A stretch of DNA of 19,086 nucleotides from an uncultured Chloroflexota bacterium (GTDB lineage: Bacteria > Chloroflexota > Anaerolineae > Anaerolineales > Anaerolineaceae), in NCBI GenBank assembly GCA_902795255.1, contig CADBKS010000051.1:1-19086 (forward strand). Direction: 5' to 3'. Both the position numbers and the translations under genes were made by a program. Positions 8,155 through 15,447 of the stretch are shown here, in pieces; position 1 is the first letter of the stretch, and each line of letters opens with the position of its first letter. The notes under the pieces were generated by a model. It was not told the origin of the DNA, searched no databases, and saw only the letters and a list, made by a program, of their open reading frames with translations.

Positions 8155-10230
8155 TTGGAAATCATCAATACTGTTTTGGGAAAACCGCTGGGTTGGATCA
8201 TGTATTTCTGCTATAACCTGGTTCAGAATTACGGTGCGACCATCATCCTGTTTACACTGATCTCAAAGATCATCCTGCTGCCGATCTCGCTGATGGTCCA
8301 GAAAAATTCCATCAAAATGGTGAAGCTTCAGCCGGAGATCGATGAGATCAAAAAACTGTATGCCGGAGATAAGGAGCGGATCGGGGAAGAGCAGTATAAG
8401 CTTTTTGAGCGTGAAGGCTATAATCCGGGTATCGGCTGCCTGCCGACTTTTATTCAGATCCCCATCGTTCTCGGGCTGATCCAGGTGATCTATCACCCGC
8501 TGCAGCACCTTTTCCATGTTTCTAAGGATGCAGCCGCCTCGCTGATCGAACTGGCCGGGAAGACACTCGGAACAGAGATCACCGGGAACTCCGCGGAACT
8601 GAAAGTGATCGAAGCCATCCAGAACGGCGGGTTTGCGGAAGCTGCCGAAAACTCCGGACTGCTTGCAGCCTCAACACTTGAAAAGATCAAAGCGATGCAG
8701 CTTGACTTTTTCGGGATCCGCCTGTCGGAGATCCCATCCCTGAAGCAGCCCGGGATCCTTCTCCTGATCCCCGTTATTTCCGGGCTGAGTGCGCTTGCGC
8801 TTTGCCTTTATCAGGACCGTGCCAATGTTCTGCAGCGCGAACAGGGTAAGCTCCAGCAGTGGGGGATGACGATCTTCCTTGTCCTGTTCTCGCTTTATTT
8901 CACATTTCTCGTCCCGGCAGGGATCGGCCTTTACTGGATCTGTTCCAACCTGATGGCGATCGTGCAGCTGATGATCCTGAATAAGATCTACGCTCCGGAA
9001 AAATATATCGATTACACGGCCCGCAATGCTCAAAAGGCTCAGGAAGCCGACAACAGCGAAGAGGCTGTTGCCCGCAGAGAAGCGGAGCGAAAGCTTCAGC
9101 TTCGGGAACGTGATGACATTGACCGCTTTTACAACACCCCGAACAAGCTGGTGATGTTCTATTCCGAAAAGAGCGGCTTCTACAACTATTTCGCCGAGAT
9201 CATCGAATATCTCCTGAAGCATACGAAAATCGTGATCCATTATGTGACGGGGGATCCGAATGACGCCGTGTTTCAGACAAATGAGCCGAACCTGGTCCCT
9301 TATTATGTCAGTGACCGGAGCCTGGGGACGTTCTTTGCGCAGCTGGATGTCCCGATCGTTGTAATGACGATGCCCGATTTGCAGACCTATCACATCAAAC
9401 GTTCGGTCGTCCGCAGGGATATTGAGTACATTTATGTGTTCCACGCGCTGATGAGCACCACGATGGCATACCGCAAAGCGGCTTTCGACCATTTCGATAC
9501 GATTTTCTGCGTCGGTCCGTACCAGATCCGTGAGATCCGGGAAAATGAAAAGAAATACGGGCTGAAACCGAAGAACCTGATCGAACACGGTTACGCCCAG
9601 CTGGACCGGCTGCTCCGTGAGCATGAGAACCTGCCGGAAAGCGATCATGAGCATCCGATGATCCTGATCGCCCCTTCCCACCAGCCCGGGAACATCATGG
9701 AAAGCTGCATCGATCAGATCATTGACCGGCTGTATGACGCCGGATATAAGGTGGTCGTCCGTCCGCATCCGCAGTTCGTCAAACGCAATCCGGAGTTTAT
9801 GCCGGCACTGGAAGCCCGTTATGCGGAAAAGACCGGCGACCGGCTGGTATTCGAAACCAATTTCTCTTCCCATGCTTCGATCTATTCGGCAGATCTGCTG
9901 ATCACGGACTGGTCCGGGACGGCATTTGAATATACCTATGTTACAAAACGGCCGACGCTGTTCATCAATACGCCGATGAAGGTCATCAATCCGGAATATG
10001 ACCAGTATGAAAATAAGCCGATGGAGATCACCTTCAGAAAGACCTGCGGGATCTCGATCGATCCGGAAGAAGTGGAAAATATCGCGGACCACGTGGCTGA
10101 GGTATTCCGCCATTCGGATGACTACAGGCAGACGATCGAATCCTTTATGAAGGAAAATGTGTACAATATCGGCCGCAGCGGCCAGAACGGCGCGAAATAT
10201 ATCGTATCCAGACTGATCCGTAAATCCTGA
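8155..10230 (+). CDS. YidC/Oxa1 membrane insertase fused to a CDP-glycerol glycerophosphotransferase-like domain
   Basis: This 691-aa protein joins two known domains. Residues 1 to about 285 are a Gram-positive-type YidC/Oxa1 core without a P1 domain. It shows the first membrane segment with Lys38 in place of the usual groove Arg, then SLMVQKNSIKMVKLQPEI, YNPGIGCLPTFIQIPI at 89-104, and C-terminal segments ending VPAGIGLYWICSNL. Residues 286-325 are a charged, probably coiled linker. Residues about 330-690 match the CDP-glycerol:poly(glycerophosphate) glycerophosphotransferase (TagF-like) family: FHALMSTT (His430), IAPSHQPGN (His509), VVRPHPQ (Arg536/His538) and ITDWSGTAFEY (Asp585). The start is TTG with GAAGGAG seven bases upstream. 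It is first in the surface-polymer operon and is not next to rnpA/rpmH, so it is probably not the housekeeping YidC. Domain calls are strong; the combined function is inference. Confidence 0.88.
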   Translation: MEIINTVLGKPLGWIMYFCYNLVQNYGATIILFTLISKIILLPISLMVQKNSIKMVKLQPEIDEIKKLYAGDKERIGEEQYKLFEREGYNPGIGCLPTFIQIPIVLGLIQVIYHPLQHLFHVSKDAAASLIELAGKTLGTEITGNSAELKVIEAIQNGGFAEAAENSGLLAASTLEKIKAMQLDFFGIRLSEIPSLKQPGILLLIPVISGLSALALCLYQDRANVLQREQGKLQQWGMTIFLVLFSLYFTFLVPAGIGLYWICSNLMAIVQLMILNKIYAPEKYIDYTARNAQKAQEADNSEEAVARREAERKLQLRERDDIDRFYNTPNKLVMFYSEKSGFYNYFAEIIEYLLKHTKIVIHYVTGDPNDAVFQTNEPNLVPYYVSDRSLGTFFAQLDVPIVVMTMPDLQTYHIKRSVVRRDIEYIYVFHALMSTTMAYRKAAFDHFDTIFCVGPYQIREIRENEKKYGLKPKNLIEHGYAQLDRLLREHENLPESDHEHPMILIAPSHQPGNIMESCIDQIIDRLYDAGYKVVVRPHPQFVKRNPEFMPALEARYAEKTGDRLVFETNFSSHASIYSADLLITDWSGTAFEYTYVTKRPTLFINTPMKVINPEYDQYENKPMEITFRKTCGISIDPEEVENIADHVAEVFRHSDDYRQTIESFMKENVYNIGRSGQNGAKYIVSRLIRKS

Positions 10231-10275
10231 CCCGCCGGCCGGGATCAGATGGATACCTGATTTGGAAGGAATAAA

Positions 10276-10533
10276 ATGAATTTTCTTGCAGTACTGTTTT
10301 TTGTGTGTTGTTTTGTGATGTTCGGCTCTTTTGCCCCCGCATCCGCGTATATTGATCCGGCAACGACTTCTTATGTGCTTGAACTGGTCGTGGGCGCCGT
10401 GGTCGTCGGCGGTGCCGCCCTGGGCTATTACTGGCGGAAGCTGCGCAAAAAGGTCAGCAAAACGGAGGAAAAAGAAACCGGTGTTTCTGTGGAAGAGCAG
10501 CTTTCCGGTCTTGACGATGAGGATGAAGACTGA
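10276..10533 (+). CDS. Small exported membrane protein with AYIDPA motif
   Basis: This is an 85-aa protein behind an AAGGA ribosome site. Residues 1-24 form a signal peptide (hydrophobic core, then APASA). The predicted mature end begins AYIDPATTSY and is followed by a second hydrophobic segment (about 33-51), a basic stop-transfer stretch (RKLRKK) and an acidic tail ending DDEDED. Similar YIDP-x-x-x-S small membrane proteins are, from memory, often found next to surface polysaccharide or sulfatase-like genes; no function is established. Its stop overlaps the start of the downstream LtaS-like gene by 11 bases, which points to translational coupling and a possible complex. It lies 45 bases after the YidC-fusion gene. 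Confidence 0.78.
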   Translation: MNFLAVLFFVCCFVMFGSFAPASAYIDPATTSYVLELVVGAVVVGGAALGYYWRKLRKKVSKTEEKETGVSVEEQLSGLDDEDED

Positions 10534-12307
10534 GAAAATGAGCCGGGAGCTTTCGTTTTCCGCAAAATTGAAAAAGTTGTTCGCAGGCAGGCGCCCCTTT
10601 GGCAGGCGTCTGCTTCTTGCTTTATTTCCGGCGCTTTCGCTCAGTTTCACACTGTTTTTCTTCGGTCCGCTGGACCTGAGCTGCATCAGCCGGAGCTATA
10701 TCTCCTGGTCACCGCTGTCGATCCTGCCGATAACCGCGGCCGTAATGGGCGCGGTCTTCGCGGTCCTGCTGCTGGCTGCGGCTGTTCCGGGCGGTCATAT
10801 CCATGCTTTTCTTGTCTCGGTTTACACCGGGCTTTCCGCTGCCTTTTACCTGCAGGGCGCGCTGCTGAATTCCAACCTCGGGACGATGGACGGGCATACG
10901 GTCAACTGGCCGAGTTTCAGCACCAAAATGCTTTTGAATCTCGCGGTCTGGTGTGTTATCCTGCTGGTGCCGCATCTGATCCACTATTTCAACAACCGTG
11001 TCTGGCGGGGAGCCGTCATGCTGGTCTGTTCCGCGCTGGTGCTGATGCAGGGCGTCTCCCTTGGCGTCAAGCTTGCCGACCAGGCTGCGTATGACAGGAG
11101 CCGTCCCGAAAGCTACTACATTTCCAACGAAAACATCCTGAATGTCGGAACGAAAAACAATGTCGCGGTTTTTCTTCTGGATACAGTCAGTGATAAAGAC
11201 ATTACGGCGATGCTGGAAAAGTACCCGGATTCGCTGAACCTTTTCCACGACTTTGTGAGATATGAAAACGCGAACTCGCATTATATGTTTACGGTGCCGT
11301 CTCTGGTCAATCTGCTGACGGGCCGTGAATGGGACTGCGAGCATGAAACCGTCGCGGATTATATGGAGCAGGCATGGAAATCGGAGCGGGCGGCTGCGTT
11401 TTACCGTGAGCTGGCTGACCGCGGGTATGTGCGGAATATCTACATGCTGCTCCCCGAAGCGGCATCGGATCCGTCTGTGCTGCTGGATGCCTTTTCAACA
11501 CTGAAGCTTGCGAATAAGGATACGAAAATCGACCGGAGCGCTTTTGTAAAACTGATCAAGCTCTCCTTTTACCGCTATTTTCCGATGATGATGAAGCCCT
11601 TTTTTGTGATCTATACTTCGGATATCAGCAACCTTGTCACGCGGAACGATGCCATGACCAGTGAGTGGGACTTCGTCACCAGAATGAATGAAGCTCCGCT
11701 TGCTGCCGGCAGTTACGAAAATGCCTTTTTCTTCTATTATCTGCAGGGTTCTCACCTGCCGTACCGTCTGGATGATCGCGGACGCATGATCAACAGCAAT
11801 CTGGCGCCGGAGTATTTCACCAATTACTCGGAGAAGGAAGATCAGCTGGCGGGTTTCTTCTATCTGATCGGGGACTATATCCGGCAGCTGAAGGAAATGG
11901 GTCTTTACGATCAGACCGGGATCATTATCCTGGCGGATCACGGCAATAACCAGGACCGTGACGCGGACCATCAGCCGATCTACCTTGTAAAAATGCCCGG
12001 AGAAAAACGGGATGCGATTGAGATCCGTTCCGCTCCTGTCACGATCCAGGACAGCTTTCAGGCGGATGTGATGGCTATGGTCGGAAATACCGGCTTCGAA
12101 TGGGGAATCCCCTCCGCTCAGGTTCCCGACGAACCTGCGGAACGCTGGACCCGTGTGTATGCCAAGGATGAGGATTATCCGCTGCTGAGGAACAAGTATT
12201 ACAATGTGATGCGGGAATACCGCTACACCGGTGACGGTGACTGGCTGATCGAAAGATGGCGTGAAGGCGTTTTCGAAACGGTCCCGATGATCGACAGCTA
12301 TTATTAG
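10523..12307 (+). CDS. Membrane-anchored sulfatase/LtaS-like phosphotransferase
   Basis: This is a 594-aa protein of the alkaline-phosphatase superfamily. Members such as LtaS, phosphoglycerol transferase I and phosphoethanolamine transferases move a phospho-head-group from lipid to a surface polymer. About five membrane segments (residues 22-195) precede an extracytoplasmic catalytic domain. Candidate metal and active-site residues are visible: Asp220 in VFLLDT, nucleophile Thr257 in MFTVPSLVNLLTG, His411 in GSHLPY, and Asp472-His473 in LADHGNN. The chosen ATG at 10523 overlaps the small AYIDPA gene by 11 bases; ATG 10538 is an alternative start. The frame extends open to 10331 but that part lies inside the small gene. 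The substrate could be a phosphoglycerol, phosphoethanolamine or phosphonate group; a true sulfatase is less likely because no Cys/Ser-x-Pro-x-Arg motif is seen. Confidence 0.85.
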   Translation: MKTEKMSRELSFSAKLKKLFAGRRPFGRRLLLALFPALSLSFTLFFFGPLDLSCISRSYISWSPLSILPITAAVMGAVFAVLLLAAAVPGGHIHAFLVSVYTGLSAAFYLQGALLNSNLGTMDGHTVNWPSFSTKMLLNLAVWCVILLVPHLIHYFNNRVWRGAVMLVCSALVLMQGVSLGVKLADQAAYDRSRPESYYISNENILNVGTKNNVAVFLLDTVSDKDITAMLEKYPDSLNLFHDFVRYENANSHYMFTVPSLVNLLTGREWDCEHETVADYMEQAWKSERAAAFYRELADRGYVRNIYMLLPEAASDPSVLLDAFSTLKLANKDTKIDRSAFVKLIKLSFYRYFPMMMKPFFVIYTSDISNLVTRNDAMTSEWDFVTRMNEAPLAAGSYENAFFFYYLQGSHLPYRLDDRGRMINSNLAPEYFTNYSEKEDQLAGFFYLIGDYIRQLKEMGLYDQTGIIILADHGNNQDRDADHQPIYLVKMPGEKRDAIEIRSAPVTIQDSFQADVMAMVGNTGFEWGIPSAQVPDEPAERWTRVYAKDEDYPLLRNKYYNVMREYRYTGDGDWLIERWREGVFETVPMIDSYY

Positions 12308-12318
12308 AATGAGGAAAA

Positions 12319-13458
12319 ATGGATTCTTCTGTATTTATCTCTTTGCTGAATGAGAAACTGGGCATCCGGTTTTATGCGGGTGTTCCGGATTCACTGCTGA
12401 AGAGCCTGTGCAATACCCTGTATGAAAAGTGTGCAGGACAGGGCAATTTTTATGTCTGCGCGGATGAAGGCGCCGCGGCGGCACTGTGCGCCGGACATTT
12501 TCTGGCTTCAGGGAACCCCGGCATGGTCTATATGCAGAACAGCGGGATCGGCAACGCTGTAAACCCGATCGCATCCCTGCTCGACCGGCGGGTCTATGGG
12601 ATCCCTGTCCTGTTTGTGATCGGCTGGCGCGGTGAGCCCGGGGTAAAAGATGAACCGCAGCATGTTTTCCAGGGGGAGATCACCTGCGAGCTGATGGATA
12701 CCCTGCAGATCCCGTATTTTGTGCTGACAGCCGATATGACGGAAAATGATGTGGCTGAACGGCTCTCCGGATTCGCAGCCCTTTTTGCGGAGGGAAAATG
12801 CGCCGCTGTCATCGTGAAAAAGGGCGCCCTGACCGGCGGAAGTGAGCTCCGGTTCAGCAATGACAATCTGATGAAGCGGGAAGACGCGGTGCGGATCATC
12901 GCTCATTCAGCGGATGACCGGGCTGTGTTTGTTTCGACAACGGGGAAAACATCCCGCGAGCTGTTTGAGATCCGCGCTGCTGACGGCAGCGGACATCAGC
13001 GTGATTTTCTGACCGTCGGCTCCATGGGACATGCGGACATGATCGCGCTCGGGATCGCGCTGGAAAAGCCGGACCGTTCCGTTTACTGCCTGGATGGAGA
13101 CGGTGCTGCCCTGATGCATCTGGGCAGCCTGTTCCAGATCGGTGCGGTCGGCCCGAAGAACCTGATCCATGTCGTTTTCAATAATGAAGCGCATGAGAGT
13201 GTCGGCGGGATGCCGGTGACGAATACTGCTGTCCGTTTCGCACAGACCGCGCTGGATGCGGGATACCGTCAGAGCTTTTTTGTCCGTACCGAAGAAGAAC
13301 TCCGGCAGGCCCTTGGCAAAGCCGCGGACGGACCGAAACCCTGCCTGATCGAAGCGGCCTGCGCGGTCGGTTCACGTCCGGATCTGGGACGCCCGACGAC
13401 CACACCGCAGCAGAACCGTGATGACTTGATGTGCTGGCTGAATATAACCGAAGGCTGA
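12319..13458 (+). CDS. aepY: Phosphonopyruvate decarboxylase (ThDP-dependent)
   Basis: This 379-aa enzyme decarboxylates 3-phosphonopyruvate to phosphonoacetaldehyde, the step that pulls C-P bond formation forward in phosphonate (for example 2-aminoethylphosphonate) biosynthesis. The PYR half carries the catalytic Glu50 in CADEGAAAA, then YMQNSGIGNAVNP and IGWRGEPGVKDEPQH, which are hallmark stretches of this family. The PP half has the ThDP/Mg motif GDG (260-262) to NN (288-289) and HESVGG. The length is normal. GAGG lies four bases before the ATG, and the gap from the LtaS-like gene is only 11 bases, so it is in the same operon. The related sulfopyruvate decarboxylase is the main alternative. 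The partners PEP mutase and AEP transaminase are not in the window. Confidence 0.9.
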   Translation: MDSSVFISLLNEKLGIRFYAGVPDSLLKSLCNTLYEKCAGQGNFYVCADEGAAAALCAGHFLASGNPGMVYMQNSGIGNAVNPIASLLDRRVYGIPVLFVIGWRGEPGVKDEPQHVFQGEITCELMDTLQIPYFVLTADMTENDVAERLSGFAALFAEGKCAAVIVKKGALTGGSELRFSNDNLMKREDAVRIIAHSADDRAVFVSTTGKTSRELFEIRAADGSGHQRDFLTVGSMGHADMIALGIALEKPDRSVYCLDGDGAALMHLGSLFQIGAVGPKNLIHVVFNNEAHESVGGMPVTNTAVRFAQTALDAGYRQSFFVRTEEELRQALGKAADGPKPCLIEAACAVGSRPDLGRPTTTPQQNRDDLMCWLNITEG

Positions 13459-13483
13459 AGCCGTTCGGTCTGCTGAAATCCAG

Positions 13484-13515
13484 GATCGGAACCGGATACG
13501 GTTCCGGTCTTTTTT
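13484..13515 (+). terminator. Intrinsic terminator of the surface-polymer operon
   Basis: GATCGGAACC and GGTTCCGGTC form a 10-bp stem (one G/T wobble) with a 6-base loop, followed by six T. It starts 26 bases after the decarboxylase stop. Confidence 0.92.
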
Positions 13516-13545
13516 ATTTATGTGTGAAAATCAGAAATCGGGGGC

Positions 13546-14118
13546 TCAGGAGCGGAACTGCCGCCATCCGCTGATCTCATCTTCCAGGGTGTTTGCCGCG
13601 GGCTCATCGGTCTGCTCTTCTTCTGCCGGCTGAGGCTCTTCCCGGAGCGGATCCGGATTGCGGAGCGACCAGTTCCGCCAGTGCAATACCGAAACAGCGG
13701 TTCCGGCCGCCGCGGGGATCAGAAAAATACCCGCGTATGCCGGGAGCAGCACTTCCAGCGTGTCCCGGTCAAACTCGAAGAGAATGATCACCAGTATGAT
13801 GACGACCAGCAGCAGTGCGGTGCAGTAAGCCATCAGAACGATTTTTTTCTTCCGGATGATCCGGAAAAGCAGTGCCGCGGCCAGTGTACACAGGACCGCC
13901 GGGATGAGAATGTCCAGCAGGTTTTTCCAAACCCTTGACAGGCTCGGAAAAGCAGACTCAAAAAGGATCGTGATGCGGTTGCTGACCGCGAAATTCAGGA
14001 AAAGGATCCCGATCGCAAGAAAGAATGAATACATCAGGTCCATGCTCTGCAGTCTGCCGTCCTTTGTGAAAAGGAACATGTGTTTCCAGGTCGTTTGCTG
14101 ATTCTTTTCTTTCTTCAT
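13546..14118 (-). CDS. Four-TM membrane protein of unknown function
   Basis: This is a 190-aa protein with a basic cytoplasmic N-terminus (MKKEKNQQ), four clear hydrophobic segments at about 26-47, 64-85, 90-113 and 120-145, and an acidic Pro/Glu-rich tail. The ATG at 14118 is preferred because AGAGGA lies just upstream; the frame stays open to 14160 but that part runs through the terminator hairpin. I do not recognise the family. It is the last minus-strand gene of the ABC importer locus, separated from the binding-protein gene by a terminator, so it is probably expressed by read-through at a lower level. A link to the transporter is possible but unsupported. Confidence 0.75.
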   Translation of the reverse strand: MKKEKNQQTTWKHMFLFTKDGRLQSMDLMYSFFLAIGILFLNFAVSNRITILFESAFPSLSRVWKNLLDILIPAVLCTLAAALLFRIIRKKKIVLMAYCTALLLVVIILVIILFEFDRDTLEVLLPAYAGIFLIPAAAGTAVSVLHWRNWSLRNPDPLREEPQPAEEEQTDEPAANTLEDEISGWRQFRS

Positions 14119-14130
14119 GGGTCCTCTTTG

Positions 14131-14163
14131 AAAAAATCCGGCGCGGGGAGATCCCCGCACCGG
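14131..14163 (-). terminator. Terminator between the binding-protein gene and the four-TM protein gene
   Basis: Minus-strand reading gives CCGG-GCGGGG pairing with CCCCGC-CCGG (one mismatch), then ATTTTTT. It lies 25 bases after the binding-protein stop and before the ribosome site of the next gene, so it may act as a partial terminator. Confidence 0.8.
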
Positions 14164-14188
14164 ACAGTCCGTTGATTCGGGAATGAAC

Positions 14189-15379
14189 TTATTTCAGTTC
14201 CTCTGCATAGTAGTTGTAGAAGTCCTGAACGTCCAGGTAATTATAATTCACAAATTCCAGATCGCACGGGAGGGCTTTGATATCTTCAAAGCTGTACTGG
14301 TTCCATTCCATCGCGTCCACGCTCTTGCGGACAGGATAGCAGCCCATGCGTTTGACCCAGGCATCGTAGCCGGCACCCTTGCCGTCTTCGCCGCCGAGAA
14401 CATACATGGCATACAGGCGGGCCGCTGCCGGGTTATCGGTCTTGGAGAAGATGTAGATGAATTTCGGTTTGCCGACGCCGTTGAAGCTCATTGTGCGGAC
14501 GGTATCGACGGTCTCACCGAGGTCGAGGGCATCCCCGTGCTTCAGGCTGGAGGAGAAGCCGATGACCGGGTTCTCAGCGGTGGATTCGTTGACTGCGGCG
14601 ATGACTTCATCCCCGTCGTCGATCTCAATGTGGTTGGTCTGCAGGAAGCGGTACAGCCATTCATAACCGGCGTTGTTCGGTTCGACATCGAAATCATCCG
14701 GGTAGGTGTATTCAATATCGGTGCCGTACTTCTGGCGGTATTCTTCTTCAAGCAGGTCGGAGTGCTGGACCAGGCTGGTGATCATGGAGGAGAAGGTGAG
14801 GTTGGAAACCGGATGCGCGACCAGCGTGTAAACAGAGGTCCCGTCTTCCTTCATCTCAACAAGATCCCACCAGCTGGTGATCGGGCAGCCATCCGGGAAG
14901 GCAGTTGTGTTGTAGTACCACACATCCACTTCCAAGGTGATCGGCAGGCCGAATTTGGTGTATTCGGGCAGCAGGTCGCCTTCAAAGGCATCCGGGAAAT
15001 AAGCAAAAACATAACCTTTGTTGTACCAGTCAAGGTAAATGTTGCCGGTCGCATCGCTGTTGATGATGACGTCAACATACGGGGAGCCTTCGTATTCAAG
15101 CGGAATCTTTTCTTCGATGGCGTTGGCCTTGATCTTGGTCCCTTCGGCCATGATGCCGGGATAATCTTCCATGAATTTGGCAACGGAACCGCTGTTGGAA
15201 TAAGCGACCAGCGTCTTGCCCGCTTCGGCTTCTTTCAGGGCTTCCTGATAGAGTTCATCCATGGTCATATGGATGTAATCGCTCTCGTCTCTTACAACGA
15301 GAGATTCCTGGGCGCTGACAGCAGCGGCCAGCCCGAGCGCCATCGTGAGCGCGAGAACAACCAGCAAAAGTTTCTTCAT
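14189..15379 (-). CDS. ABC importer extracellular solute-binding protein (Fbp/AEP/spermidine class)
   Basis: This 396-aa protein captures the substrate for the importer encoded upstream. The start at 15379 has AAAGGAG six bases before ATG; earlier in-frame ATGs lack this. Residues 1-23 form a signal peptide ending VSA before Gln-Glu, with no lipobox Cys. The mature part begins with TLVAYSNSG, typical of the first lobe strand of FbpA-like proteins, and has the hinge-region VWYYNTTAF followed by TSWWDL, as in iron, phosphonate and polyamine binders of this class. The pair of Tyr could bind a metal but also occurs in non-iron members. Absence of a lipobox is unusual for a monoderm host. The substrate is undetermined. 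Confidence 0.88.
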   Translation of the reverse strand: MKKLLLVVLALTMALGLAAAVSAQESLVVRDESDYIHMTMDELYQEALKEAEAGKTLVAYSNSGSVAKFMEDYPGIMAEGTKIKANAIEEKIPLEYEGSPYVDVIINSDATGNIYLDWYNKGYVFAYFPDAFEGDLLPEYTKFGLPITLEVDVWYYNTTAFPDGCPITSWWDLVEMKEDGTSVYTLVAHPVSNLTFSSMITSLVQHSDLLEEEYRQKYGTDIEYTYPDDFDVEPNNAGYEWLYRFLQTNHIEIDDGDEVIAAVNESTAENPVIGFSSSLKHGDALDLGETVDTVRTMSFNGVGKPKFIYIFSKTDNPAAARLYAMYVLGGEDGKGAGYDAWVKRMGCYPVRKSVDAMEWNQYSFEDIKALPCDLEFVNYNYLDVQDFYNYYAEELK

Positions 15380-15447
15380 TTTTTTCTCCTTTACTTTATT
15401 TGCAACTCTTTTCATCAGAGTCTTTCACCCTATGATCTCCGCTTCTT

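Noticed and set aside
8671..10686. 671-codon minus-strand open frame
   Set aside because: It covers the YidC-fusion gene, the small AYIDPA gene and the start of the LtaS-like gene in antisense. The translation is low-complexity in His/Arg/Ile with no recognisable motif.
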